64,000 nt of DNA from NCBI GenBank assembly GCA_947457545.1, contig CANGXD010000001.1:124001-188000 (forward strand), in the 5' to 3' direction. Below the pieces are notes generated by a model. That model was given only the letters and a program-made list of their open reading frames with translations, was not told the DNA's origin and made no database searches. Position 1 is the stretch's first letter, and each line of letters begins with the position of its first letter. Source of the DNA: Gemmatimonadaceae bacterium (GTDB lineage Bacteria > Gemmatimonadota > Gemmatimonadetes > Gemmatimonadales > Gemmatimonadaceae). Below, in pieces: positions 53,662 through 62,538 of the stretch. The position numbers were made by a program, and so were the translations under genes.

Positions 53662-56258
53662 TCGTCTGCGTCGAGCGTGCGCCGGATGGCTCCCAGCAAG
53701 TCACCGGCGCTGAACGGCTTTGGCACCAACTGCACGACGTTCGTGGCGACACCGTTCATGACCGTGTCGTCGTCGGCGTATCCGCTCATGTACACAACAC
53801 GGAGCGTGGGATACTGCTCGTGGATTGCCGCCATCATTTGCGGCCCACTGACGTGCGGCATGACCACATCGGACAGGATGAGGTCAGGAAGAGTCGACAG
53901 CTCCGACAAGAGCGCGATGGCTTCTTCAGCGCTCGCGGCGACTGACGTACGGTAGCCGGCGCGCGACAGCAGAGCCACGGTCGCCGACCGCACCGCATGT
54001 TCGTCTTCCACAACCAGCACGTGCTCCGTGCCGCGCAGCGTCACGGGAGCTGCTGCGGCCGCTGGTCCCGCGTTCCCGGCGCCCTGCGCTGCGGGGAAGA
54101 GCATGGTGAAGCTGGTGCCACGCACGCTGTCGCTCGTTACCGTGATGCGTCCGCGGGCGCCCGTGACGAGACTGTAGACCATGGCCAATCCAAGACCGGT
54201 GCCGCGCTCTCGCGGTTTCGTGGTAAAGAACGGTTCGAAGATCCGCGGCAAGACATCGTCCGCAATGCCATTGCCGGTGTCGCGGACCACGATCCGAACG
54301 GTCTGATCATCTTTCATGTCCGTGACGATCGACAGCGTGCCGCCTGATGGCATTGCGTCCCTCGCATTGGCCGCGAGGTTCATGAGGACCTGTTCCAGTC
54401 CGTCCTGGGCAAAACGCACAGGGGCGACGAAATCTCCGCAGGAAATCTCGAGCGCGACGTGATCGCCGAGAAGCCGCGCGAGCATGTGCTGCAAGGTGTC
54501 GAGCTGACGATTGATGTCCAGCACCTCCTCACGCACGACTTGACGTCGGCTGAACACGAGAATCTGCCGCGTGAGGTTCGCCGCCCGTTGGCTCGCGAGG
54601 AGAATCTCCCGGGCTTCATTGCGAAGTGATGACGTGGCCGGCAGGTCGTCACGGAGGATCTCCGCGTTGGTACTGATCGCCGACAAGTAGTTGTTGAAGT
54701 CATGCGCAATGCCTCCGGCGAACGAGCCCAGCGCCTCGAGCTGTTGCGCCTGTCTTAGCTGCGCGCGTGACGCTTCGAGTGCCGACTGCGCGTGTATGCG
54801 GTCGGAGATATCGAGGAGGACACCCACCGCCACGACCTGTTCGCGCTCCTCGAGTCGACCAACATAGAGCTCGACCGTGCGCAGCTGATCACCGGCCGCA
54901 GGCATGATCCACTGTCCTGCGTGAACGGTCTCCGCCAGTTCGGGCATGGGCAACGCCGAAAAGCGCTCTCGATCTGCAGGCTGAATGAGATCGAGGATAC
55001 GTGCCCGTGTCCCGGTCAGGCTGTCGTCGCCAAAAAAGGCGCGCGCCGCATCGTTCAACTGCTCGATGCGGCCGTCGTTCAGACGCCAGGTGATCGTCGG
55101 CAACGGACTCGTCGCGAACAACTGGCGATATCGACGCTCGCTGCTCGCCAAGGCGGCTTGGCGTTCCTGCGCCGCATCGGCCATCGCGTTGACGGCTTGC
55201 CCCAGTATTGCCACTTCGTCGGAACCGGAAACGACCGCTCGACGATGCTGGTCACCGCGCGCCAGCGCTTGCGCAATCGAAGCCAGTTCGTCGATGGGCG
55301 ACGCAATCCTGTTCGCGATGTACAACGCGACCAGCGCCGCCGTCATCGTGAGTAGTGCACCGGCCAACAAGTCGACGAAGAATTGTCGCTCGACGGACGC
55401 GAGCGTTTCACTCACCGGAATGCCAAGGTAGGCAGTGGCCTTGATAGTCGACAAGGTATCCTGCGCGACCAGTCGCCTGGTTCCATCGAGCGACTGAATC
55501 GGCTCGAACGTCCGCGGCAGTCGCGAGTCGCGACGAAAGGAAACAGAGTCGCGAAAATCACGAGTGATCCACTGCTCGAGATCGAGACTCCGCAAGAAAA
55601 CACGGCCATCATCCCGGAGGACGGTCAGCACCGAGTTTGGCGGCAAGTCTCGCGTGTACAACATTGCCGCCATCTGATCAACCTTCAGTCCTGCGCCCAC
55701 ATACGCGATGACACGTCCGTCAGGACCGTGTACCGGGTTGACGAACGGAATGACCCACCGGCGCGCGGGGTCGAATTGCGAACGAACCGGCTGCCCAATC
55801 GTGAAGTCCTTGGTGCGCACCGCTTCTACGAAATACTCGAGGGTCCGAAGTGTGGCATCACTCCCCCGCGGCAGGCGCTGCTCCACGTCTACCATCGCGC
55901 CCTTGAGGACGCCAAGCGAATCCGCAATCCAGATGTTGCTGAATCCCACAGCGGCGTCGGCAAAGATGACGCGAATGAGGGAGTCGTTCGTCGCCCGTGA
56001 CACGTCGGGGTGCAACACGCGCGCGGCCGCATTGAGCAGCAGGCGCGCACGATGCAGGTCATCTTCGAGCAGCTGCGTCGCGCGTCGTGCGGAGGTGATG
56101 CCCCGTTCCGCGAGCGCCCGTTGATCGCGCTGCGCGCGCTCGAATGCCCGCATACCCGCCAACAAGGCGAGCGGGATCGTCAGCCCGAGCGCCATGGCGA
56201 AGAGACGTCGCCGTATGCCGGACCGAAGCAGACTGTGGCGGGAAACGTTCACCTGCAT
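53658..56258 (-). CDS. Hybrid sensor histidine kinase/response regulator
   Basis: 866 aa. TM1 is at about 17-38, a periplasmic sensor (Cache-like, about 40-290), TM2 at about 292-315, HAMP (about 316-370), PAS (about 375-490), HisKA (about 505-570, H box 'FAGGIAHDFNNYLSAI'), HATPase ('LMNLAANARDAM', 'DTGNGIADDV', 'GTGLGLAMVYSLV') and a C-terminal receiver (about 745-866; phospho-Asp in 'DLILSDVVMP', Lys in 'LVPKPF'). The intramolecular receiver suggests a phosphorelay or self-control; no separate output regulator is adjacent. The ligand is unknown. Confidence 0.92.
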   Translation of the reverse strand: MQVNVSRHSLLRSGIRRRLFAMALGLTIPLALLAGMRAFERAQRDQRALAERGITSARRATQLLEDDLHRARLLLNAAARVLHPDVSRATNDSLIRVIFADAAVGFSNIWIADSLGVLKGAMVDVEQRLPRGSDATLRTLEYFVEAVRTKDFTIGQPVRSQFDPARRWVIPFVNPVHGPDGRVIAYVGAGLKVDQMAAMLYTRDLPPNSVLTVLRDDGRVFLRSLDLEQWITRDFRDSVSFRRDSRLPRTFEPIQSLDGTRRLVAQDTLSTIKATAYLGIPVSETLASVERQFFVDLLAGALLTMTAALVALYIANRIASPIDELASIAQALARGDQHRRAVVSGSDEVAILGQAVNAMADAAQERQAALASSERRYRQLFATSPLPTITWRLNDGRIEQLNDAARAFFGDDSLTGTRARILDLIQPADRERFSALPMPELAETVHAGQWIMPAAGDQLRTVELYVGRLEEREQVVAVGVLLDISDRIHAQSALEASRAQLRQAQQLEALGSFAGGIAHDFNNYLSAISTNAEILRDDLPATSSLRNEAREILLASQRAANLTRQILVFSRRQVVREEVLDINRQLDTLQHMLARLLGDHVALEISCGDFVAPVRFAQDGLEQVLMNLAANARDAMPSGGTLSIVTDMKDDQTVRIVVRDTGNGIADDVLPRIFEPFFTTKPRERGTGLGLAMVYSLVTGARGRITVTSDSVRGTSFTMLFPAAQGAGNAGPAAAAAPVTLRGTEHVLVVEDEHAVRSATVALLSRAGYRTSVAASAEEAIALLSELSTLPDLILSDVVMPHVSGPQMMAAIHEQYPTLRVVYMSGYADDDTVMNGVATNVVQLVPKPFSAGDLLGAIRRTLDADD

Positions 56259-56299
56259 AGCCTACGGCTCAAGTGGTGCGGCGTAAAGATCAACGGACT

Positions 56300-57655
56300 T
56301 CAGTGATCAATGCGCAGGCGAACAATATCCGTTCGGAGGCGACGCACGACGCGGCCGGATTGCAGCAGGGCGGCGGCCGCGAGCCCGGCCACCAGCCCCA
56401 TCCAAAGGCCGCGCTCGCGGAGAGCGGTGTGAAATCCCAGGAAGTATCCGAGGGGAATGCCTATCCCCCAGAAGGCGATCAGGTGAAGCATCGCCGGTAC
56501 GCGCGTGTCGCCGGTTCCGCGTAGGACGCCACTGGTGACGGCCTGGAGCCCGTCAAATACCTGAAACCACCCCGCGAGAGGGACAAGGGCCACGGCGACC
56601 GCCACGGTGCTCGCGTCACTCGTGTACCTGGCGGTGAGCCACTCGGGTGCTGCAATGAACACCACCGCGCTGACACACATGAATCCCACGCCGCACGCGA
56701 TGGCGGCGAGCGCGTCGCGCCGTGCGGCAGGGAGGTCGCCACGCCCGATGGCGCGCCCTACCACGGCCGCCGCGGCGCCCGAGATACCCAACGGGACCAT
56801 GAAGGTCAGCGCGGCCATACTGAGGGCAATCTCGTGCCCTGCGAGGGATGCGGTGCCCATCCAGCCCATGAACAACGCAGTCACACCGAAAGCGAAGGCT
56901 TCGAAAAACCATTGCACCCCTATGGGCACCCCAATGCGCAGCATGCGCGACATAGGGGCCCAGGTGAGTGACGCCGCGCGCCATGGCCGAATCACATCGC
57001 GCAGCAGTGGCCACGCCAATCGGCCGAGAACCAGCGCCATGACCCATGTGGCGATCGCGGTCGCATAACCCGATCCCTCGACGCCCATCGCCGGCGCGCC
57101 GCAGTTGCCGAAGATCAGACACCAGTTGGCGAACGCATTCACGCCGTTTGCCACGACGACCGCGATAATGACCGGGCGGACCGGCCCCATGGCTTGGAGC
57201 GTCTGCCGCAGCACGTTGAAGGCAAAGAATGCGACGACGCCGAGGAGCCGTCGGCGGGTATACACCGCCGTGTCGACCACCACGTCTGCCGGCTGTCCCA
57301 GCGCGGTCAACAGCCACTCGCCGGGCACAAGCGCGAGCATAACCACGACCGAGATGAACGCGGCGAGTACAAATCCGCGCTGTACCGCGCGAGCCACTCC
57401 CTCGTGATCACCGGCACCGACCGCTTGCGACACGACAGGATCAAGGGCGAAGAGCAGCCCGATGCCGAAGACGCAGACATTGAAGAAATAGAAATTGCCA
57501 AGAGCGACGGCGGCGATGGCAGCCCCGCCCAGCTTTCCGACCATGAGTGTGTCCACCACACCCATGGCCTGCACACCCACATTGATGAGGACCACGGGGG
57601 CGGCGACCTGCCCCATATCCTTGAGGTCGTCACGCCACCCACGCGTGACACTCAC
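56300..57655 (-). CDS. MATE-family multidrug efflux transporter
   Basis: 451 aa from GTG 57655. Twelve hydrophobic segments make up two bundles. 'QVAAPVVLINVGVQAMGVVDTLMVGKLGG' and 'LRIGVPIGVQWFFEAFAFGV' are the two half-repeat starts of MATE/NorM proteins, and 'SGVLRGTGDTRVPAMLHLIAFW' is in the conserved C-bundle. It is a Na+ or H+ antiporter exporting cationic drugs or metabolites. It is the last gene of the proS-lysA-guaA string, 19 bases after the amidohydrolase. Confidence 0.93.
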   Translation of the reverse strand: MSVTRGWRDDLKDMGQVAAPVVLINVGVQAMGVVDTLMVGKLGGAAIAAVALGNFYFFNVCVFGIGLLFALDPVVSQAVGAGDHEGVARAVQRGFVLAAFISVVVMLALVPGEWLLTALGQPADVVVDTAVYTRRRLLGVVAFFAFNVLRQTLQAMGPVRPVIIAVVVANGVNAFANWCLIFGNCGAPAMGVEGSGYATAIATWVMALVLGRLAWPLLRDVIRPWRAASLTWAPMSRMLRIGVPIGVQWFFEAFAFGVTALFMGWMGTASLAGHEIALSMAALTFMVPLGISGAAAAVVGRAIGRGDLPAARRDALAAIACGVGFMCVSAVVFIAAPEWLTARYTSDASTVAVAVALVPLAGWFQVFDGLQAVTSGVLRGTGDTRVPAMLHLIAFWGIGIPLGYFLGFHTALRERGLWMGLVAGLAAAALLQSGRVVRRLRTDIVRLRIDH

Positions 57656-57674
57656 CCGACGCGCACTCCGCGCG

Positions 57675-59180
57675 TCACGGCGTGCGCGCGGACTTCACCA
57701 GCGCACGCACTTCCTTGAGCATACGCGGCGCATCATATGGGATCCCGTCCTTGATGGTCCAGAGAACCCCACCACCAGGACCGGCCGCCGCATCCGCGCG
57801 TTGCGGATAGAACGCCTTGAGATCTTCCAACGGGTTGCCGTTGACGACGATCAGGTCGGCGAGATAGCCGGCGCGCACACGTCCAAGACGTTGCTCTTCA
57901 CCGAGGATCTTGGCGTTGTTCGCGGTCACATGCTGCAGCACCTTCAGTGTCGAAAATCCGGCTTCCTGATGCAGTTCGAGTTCACGAATGAGCCCGAAGC
58001 CGTACACCTGATAGATGAATCCGGCATCTTCACCAGCTCCGACAATCCCCCCCAGACGCTCGAAATCCCGCACCGCGCGAAACCAGATCTGGTAGTTTTC
58101 CTTCCAGAACGCTTCGTCCGTGCTACTCCAGTTGGCGAAGTACGAACCGTGATTCGCCGCGTCGGGGCGGAAGTACTTCTCGAGCGTCGGGTGCAGATAG
58201 TCGACAAACCACGGCTGCGTTTCTGCGCGCTGCAGGTCGCGGCTCGCCTCGTAGATCTCGAGCGTTGGATTCCATGCGACCCCGCCCTGCACCATCGCCT
58301 TCAGCACGTCTTGCAGGCGCGAGGAGTCAGCTTCGCGCCACAAGCGACCAGCGTAGCGAAAGCGCATCCCTTCATCGGCATAGTTGAAATTCGACGGGAA
58401 CTGCTGCCCTCCGCTGAGCAACGCGGCATCAGGCACGCCATACCAATGCTCGATACTGGTGAGCCCGCCCTTGGCGGCGTCCCACGCATTGGTTTCGTCC
58501 ACCGCCATGTGGTGCGCCGTACGAAGGCCCTGCTTGCGCGCCTCATCGAGCACCGGTGCATAGACATCCTTGTCCATGCCGAACAGCTTGAGCCCGTCGA
58601 CGCCCTGCACTTTGAGGTCGCGCACGCGCTGCCGTGCTTCCATGTCGTTCTTCGGGACCGGCATGTAGGCGTAGCGGGCGTACACGTACACCCGCGGCGC
58701 CGCGACCTCGCCGGCAAGACTCCGCGCGCGGAGTTGCAGCGTTTTCGGGGTCTCGCTCGACACATCACGCACGGTGGTGATCCCCATGCCGAGCCAGAGC
58801 TTGAGCTGATACTCGAGTGGCTGCGGAATACCACCCCGCTCATCCTGCACGTGACCATGCAGATTGATGAGTCCGGGCATGACATACTTGCCGGTCGCAT
58901 CGATCTCCACGTCAGCCTGCACACGCTTCACGGCGCCGGATTTCACCGCGACCGGATCGAGTGCGACGATGTCGACGATGCGGTTGCCTTCGAGAATGAT
59001 GTCCTTGGGACCTTCCGCCGGCGTTCCATTCCCCTCGATGACCATCGCGTTGCGAATGGCCATGCGACGGGGACGTACACCGTGCGTTGGCGCAACGGAC
59101 TGCGCGTCGGCAACGGTGGCAACGGCACTCAACAGCAGCAGCGCCGCGCTGACCACGGCTCGGGCGTTTACGCGGCGCAT
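57675..59180 (-). CDS. Exported amidohydrolase-family protein
   Basis: 501 aa. A signal peptide covers the first ~26 residues (VADAQ site). The metallo-dependent hydrolase pattern is 'VMPGLINLHGHVQDE' (HxH), 'LRTAHHMAVDE', 'GLTSIEHWYGVPD' and 'IVGAGEDAGFI' (Asp), followed by the composite C-terminal 'LGRVRAGYLADLIVVNGNPL'. It is predicted periplasmic. The family includes imidazolonepropionase-like and prolidase-like enzymes; the substrate is unknown. It starts 4 bases after guaA and precedes a MATE exporter. Confidence 0.88.
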   Translation of the reverse strand: MRRVNARAVVSAALLLLSAVATVADAQSVAPTHGVRPRRMAIRNAMVIEGNGTPAEGPKDIILEGNRIVDIVALDPVAVKSGAVKRVQADVEIDATGKYVMPGLINLHGHVQDERGGIPQPLEYQLKLWLGMGITTVRDVSSETPKTLQLRARSLAGEVAAPRVYVYARYAYMPVPKNDMEARQRVRDLKVQGVDGLKLFGMDKDVYAPVLDEARKQGLRTAHHMAVDETNAWDAAKGGLTSIEHWYGVPDAALLSGGQQFPSNFNYADEGMRFRYAGRLWREADSSRLQDVLKAMVQGGVAWNPTLEIYEASRDLQRAETQPWFVDYLHPTLEKYFRPDAANHGSYFANWSSTDEAFWKENYQIWFRAVRDFERLGGIVGAGEDAGFIYQVYGFGLIRELELHQEAGFSTLKVLQHVTANNAKILGEEQRLGRVRAGYLADLIVVNGNPLEDLKAFYPQRADAAAGPGGGVLWTIKDGIPYDAPRMLKEVRALVKSARTP

Positions 59181-59184
59181 GGGT

Positions 59185-60735
59185 TTACTCCCACTCGATG
59201 GTTGCAGGTGGCTTGGAGCTGATGTCGTACACCACCCGATTCACGCCATCGACTTCGTTGATGATGCGATTGGAGATACGCGCCAACACTTCGTGCGGGA
59301 ACGCGAACCAATCGGCCGTCATGCCGTCGGTGCTCGTGACGGCGCGCAACGCGATGACATGCTCATACGTGCGACCGTCGCCCATGACACCTACCGAGCG
59401 CACCGGGAGGAACACGGCGAACGCCTGCCAGATGTCCGGATACAAGCCCGCCGCGCGAATCTCTTCGAGATAGATCGCGTCGGCGCGGCGCAGGATATCG
59501 AGGGCGTGCGGGGACACCTCTCCAAGCACGCGAATCGCGAGGCCTGGGCCCGGGAACGGATGCCGTCCCACCATCTCCTCCGGCAGCCCCAATTCACGGC
59601 CGACGTTGCGCACTTCGTCCTTGAACAGCTCACGCAACGGTTCAATCAGCGAGAACTTCATGTCCTTCGGCAGCCCACCCACGTTGTGGTGCGTCTTGAT
59701 CGTGGCGGACGGGCCCCCTTTCGCGCTCACCGATTCGATGACATCGGGGTACAGCGTGCCCTGCACCAGGAAGGCGGCGTTCTTGCCGGCGTCTTCGGAA
59801 GCAGCTTCAAACACGCGAATGAAATGCTCGCCGATAATCTTGCGCTTCTTCTCCGGCTCACCAACGCCGGCAAGCGCGGTGAGAAAGCGTTCCTCGGCCC
59901 GAACCGTGATGAGGCGAATCCCAAGATGCTGCCCCATCGTGCGTTCGACCTGCTCGCGTTCGTGCAGCCGCAGCAGACCGGTATCGACAAAGATGCACGT
60001 CAGCTGATCGCCGATGGCCTTGTGTACCAGCGCCGCCGCCACGCTCGAATCGACTCCGCCCGAGAGTCCGCAAATCACCTGGCGGTCGCCGACCAACGCG
60101 CGGATCTTCGCCACTTCCTGATCGATGAAGTGACCGGGCGTCCAATCGGGCGTACAGTGACAGACACCGAAGAGGAAGTTCTGAATGATCTCGGCGCCGC
60201 GCACCGTATGGTGCACTTCGGAGTGAAACTGAATGGCGTAGATCGGCCTCGTTTCGTGACGGAAGCCGGCGCAGGTGTGGCCGCTGTGCGCCGTCGCGAC
60301 ATAACCGGGCGGCACCTGTTCCACGTGATCGCCGTGGCTCATCCACACGGTGGTCTTCTCGCCGGCGTCGAAACCGGCAAAGAGCCCGGACGGCTCGTCC
60401 ACTGTGACCTCGGCGCGCCCATACTCACGACGACCGCCTCCCACCACGGCGCCCCCTTCAAGGTGGGCGATCAGCTGCATGCCGTAGCACACGCCCAGCA
60501 CGGGAGCGATGTCCAGCAGCTCGCGAGAGACCGTCGGTGCGCCCTCATCGGTTACCGAGCTCGGGCCACCGGAGAGAATGATACCGGTGGGGTTCCACGC
60601 GCGAATCCACTCCAACGATTGTGTCGGCGGATGGATCTCGGAGTAGACGCGCGCTTCACGCACACGGCGCGCGATCAGCTGCGTGAACTGGGACCCGCAG
60701 TCGAGGATGAGAATGCGACTCGAGGTGTTCTGCAT
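59185..60735 (-). CDS. guaA: GMP synthase (glutamine-hydrolysing)
   Basis: 516 aa from ATG 60735 ([20 protein letters not shown]), overlapping the phosphoesterase stop (TGATG). It makes GMP from XMP and glutamine. The GATase domain has Cys in '[11 protein letters not shown]' and His/Glu in '[12 protein letters not shown]', where the usual FHPEV Pro is Ser. The PPi-loop is '[16 protein letters not shown]', and the dimerisation domain has '[11 protein letters not shown]' and '[18 protein letters not shown]'. Together with the purine cluster this completes the GMP branch apart from guaB. Confidence 0.97.
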   Translation of the reverse strand: MQNTSSRILILDCGSQFTQLIARRVREARVYSEIHPPTQSLEWIRAWNPTGIILSGGPSSVTDEGAPTVSRELLDIAPVLGVCYGMQLIAHLEGGAVVGGGRREYGRAEVTVDEPSGLFAGFDAGEKTTVWMSHGDHVEQVPPGYVATAHSGHTCAGFRHETRPIYAIQFHSEVHHTVRGAEIIQNFLFGVCHCTPDWTPGHFIDQEVAKIRALVGDRQVICGLSGGVDSSVAAALVHKAIGDQLTCIFVDTGLLRLHEREQVERTMGQHLGIRLITVRAEERFLTALAGVGEPEKKRKIIGEHFIRVFEAASEDAGKNAAFLVQGTLYPDVIESVSAKGGPSATIKTHHNVGGLPKDMKFSLIEPLRELFKDEVRNVGRELGLPEEMVGRHPFPGPGLAIRVLGEVSPHALDILRRADAIYLEEIRAAGLYPDIWQAFAVFLPVRSVGVMGDGRTYEHVIALRAVTSTDGMTADWFAFPHEVLARISNRIINEVDGVNRVVYDISSKPPATIEWE

Positions 60736-61247
60736 CAGACCTTCCACTCCGGACCGGTAAGCTTGAGAAATTCGATCGCCTTGGTGTCGAGATCGAGAAT
60801 GGCGCCGGTGGGCGCACCGTGGAGCCAGCCACAACCTTCACCCGGATTGACCAGCAATGAGTCGCCGCGCGCTTTCATCTCCGGCACATGCGTAAATCCA
60901 TGCACGATGACCTCGTGACCATCGATGGACCGTTGGTGTACGTCGGCAAGATCATGAATGAGCAATACCGATTTTCCCCCGAGGTCGAAGCTGTGCGGTG
61001 ACTCATACAACTCCGCGGCACCAAACCCGGTCTTGGCGGCAGCGATCAACGCGTCACGATCCCCGTCGTTGCGTCCGAATACACCAAGAAGCGGCAGCGA
61101 CAAATCGTGGAAGGGCTGCAGCGAAAAGGGTGAGCAGTAGTCACCGGCATGCATGACGAGTGAAACGCCGCCAGCGACCATCTGTTCGAGCAGCGCGCGC
61201 ACAGCTGGTACGCGGTCATGAGTGTCCGACAACAGTCCGATGCGCAT
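60735..61247 (-). CDS. YfcE/MJ0936-type metallophosphoesterase
   Basis: 170 aa from ATG 61247 ([11 protein letters not shown]), overlapping the lysA stop (TGATG); GTG-like upstream starts are unlikely. The metal motifs are 'GLLSDTHDR', 'MHAGDYCS', '[11 protein letters not shown]', 'VLLIHDLAD' and '[11 protein letters not shown]'. It hydrolyses small phosphodiesters. '[11 protein letters not shown]' near the C-terminus matches the GSxxxPR-like end of the family. The physiological substrate is unknown. Confidence 0.9.
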   Translation of the reverse strand: MRIGLLSDTHDRVPAVRALLEQMVAGGVSLVMHAGDYCSPFSLQPFHDLSLPLLGVFGRNDGDRDALIAAAKTGFGAAELYESPHSFDLGGKSVLLIHDLADVHQRSIDGHEVIVHGFTHVPEMKARGDSLLVNPGEGCGWLHGAPTGAILDLDTKAIEFLKLTGPEWKV

Positions 61248-62518
61248 CAGGCAGTTCTCCACTGAAGGGGCATGCGCTCCAAGCGCACAAGATCATCAAG
61301 CTGTTCGCGCGCGCCGACGACCGCGAATTGATCGCCGTCGACGAGCACCTCGGCCGGCCGAGGGCGCGAGTTGTAATTCGAAGCCATCGAGAAGCCGTAG
61401 GCCCCTGCCGTACGCACCGCGAGTAACGCACCCGCCTGCACGTCGGGCAAGCGGCGGTCCTTGGCGAAGAAATCGCCGGATTCGCAGATCGGTCCGACGA
61501 TATCGGCAACGACGGAACCGTCCGTCAAAGTTACCGGATCGATGGCGTGATACGCCTGATACAGCGCAGGACGAATCAGATCGCTCATGCCGGCATCGGT
61601 CACGACGAAATCCTTGCCGGCCGCATGCTTGCGGTACAATACCTCAGTCAGAAGTATTCCCGCCTCGGCGACGAGATAACGTCCCGGTTCGAGCAACAGC
61701 GTCAATCCGGTTTCCAGTGCCGCCGCGCGCACGATCGTCGCGTAGTCATCGATGTCGGCGTCCCGTTCATGCGACTCGTACGGCACGGACAAACCACCGC
61801 CGACGTCCATGAAGGCAATGGGATGACCTTTTCCCTGCGCATACGCAATCGCCGCGAGCAACCGCGGGAGCGCATCCCGTAACGGATCGGCATTCCCGAT
61901 TTGCGAGCCCAGGTGCATACCCATGCCACGGAGCTGCACATGGGAGAGCTCTCCCGTGAGCTCGACGAGGCGCGCCACGTCGTCACGCGGAATACCGAAC
62001 TTCTGCCCCTTTTCGCCGGTTTTGATATACGCGTGCGGCGTATCCACCGTGACTTCCGGATTGACACGGATGGCGATCGGTGCGACCACGCCCAAGCGGG
62101 CCGCGACCGCGTCGATGGCCACGAGCTCCGCCTCGGACTCGACGTTGATGAGCTGCACCTCCGCCTCGAGCGCCTGCGCAATCTCCTGCACCGTCTTTCC
62201 GACGCCGCTGAAGACCACATCGCGGCCATGGAAACCCGCCTGAAGGGCACGATACAGCTCGCCCCCGGAGACGATATCCACGCCCGCACCCAGCTCTCGC
62301 AACAGCGAGAGCACGGAGAGATTCGAGTTCGCCTTCACCGCGAAGTGAATGTGGTGCGGAATACCGGCGAACGCCTGATCCAGCCGGCGATAGCGTGCCC
62401 GCACAGTGTTCGCGCAGTACACGTACGCCGGTGTACCCACCGCAGCGGCCAGAAGCGGGAGCGCCACCTCCTCCGCGTGCAGCACACCGTCGCGGTACTC
62501 GAACCCGGTGGGAGACAT
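61247..62518 (-). CDS. lysA: Diaminopimelate decarboxylase
   Basis: 423 aa from ATG 62518 (MSPTGFEYRDGVLHAEEV). The last step of lysine synthesis, PLP-dependent. The PLP lysine is in 'IHFAVKANSNLSVL'. 'GVDIVSGGELYRAL', 'HLGSQIGNADP', 'DVGGGLSVPY' and 'EPGRYLVAEAGILLTEV', plus the active-site Cys in 'GPICESGDFFA', are diagnostic. It follows proS by 20 bases. Confidence 0.96.
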   Translation of the reverse strand: MSPTGFEYRDGVLHAEEVALPLLAAAVGTPAYVYCANTVRARYRRLDQAFAGIPHHIHFAVKANSNLSVLSLLRELGAGVDIVSGGELYRALQAGFHGRDVVFSGVGKTVQEIAQALEAEVQLINVESEAELVAIDAVAARLGVVAPIAIRVNPEVTVDTPHAYIKTGEKGQKFGIPRDDVARLVELTGELSHVQLRGMGMHLGSQIGNADPLRDALPRLLAAIAYAQGKGHPIAFMDVGGGLSVPYESHERDADIDDYATIVRAAALETGLTLLLEPGRYLVAEAGILLTEVLYRKHAAGKDFVVTDAGMSDLIRPALYQAYHAIDPVTLTDGSVVADIVGPICESGDFFAKDRRLPDVQAGALLAVRTAGAYGFSMASNYNSRPRPAEVLVDGDQFAVVGAREQLDDLVRLERMPLQWRTA

Positions 62519-62538
62519 GGCCGACCCCTCCCCGGCGT

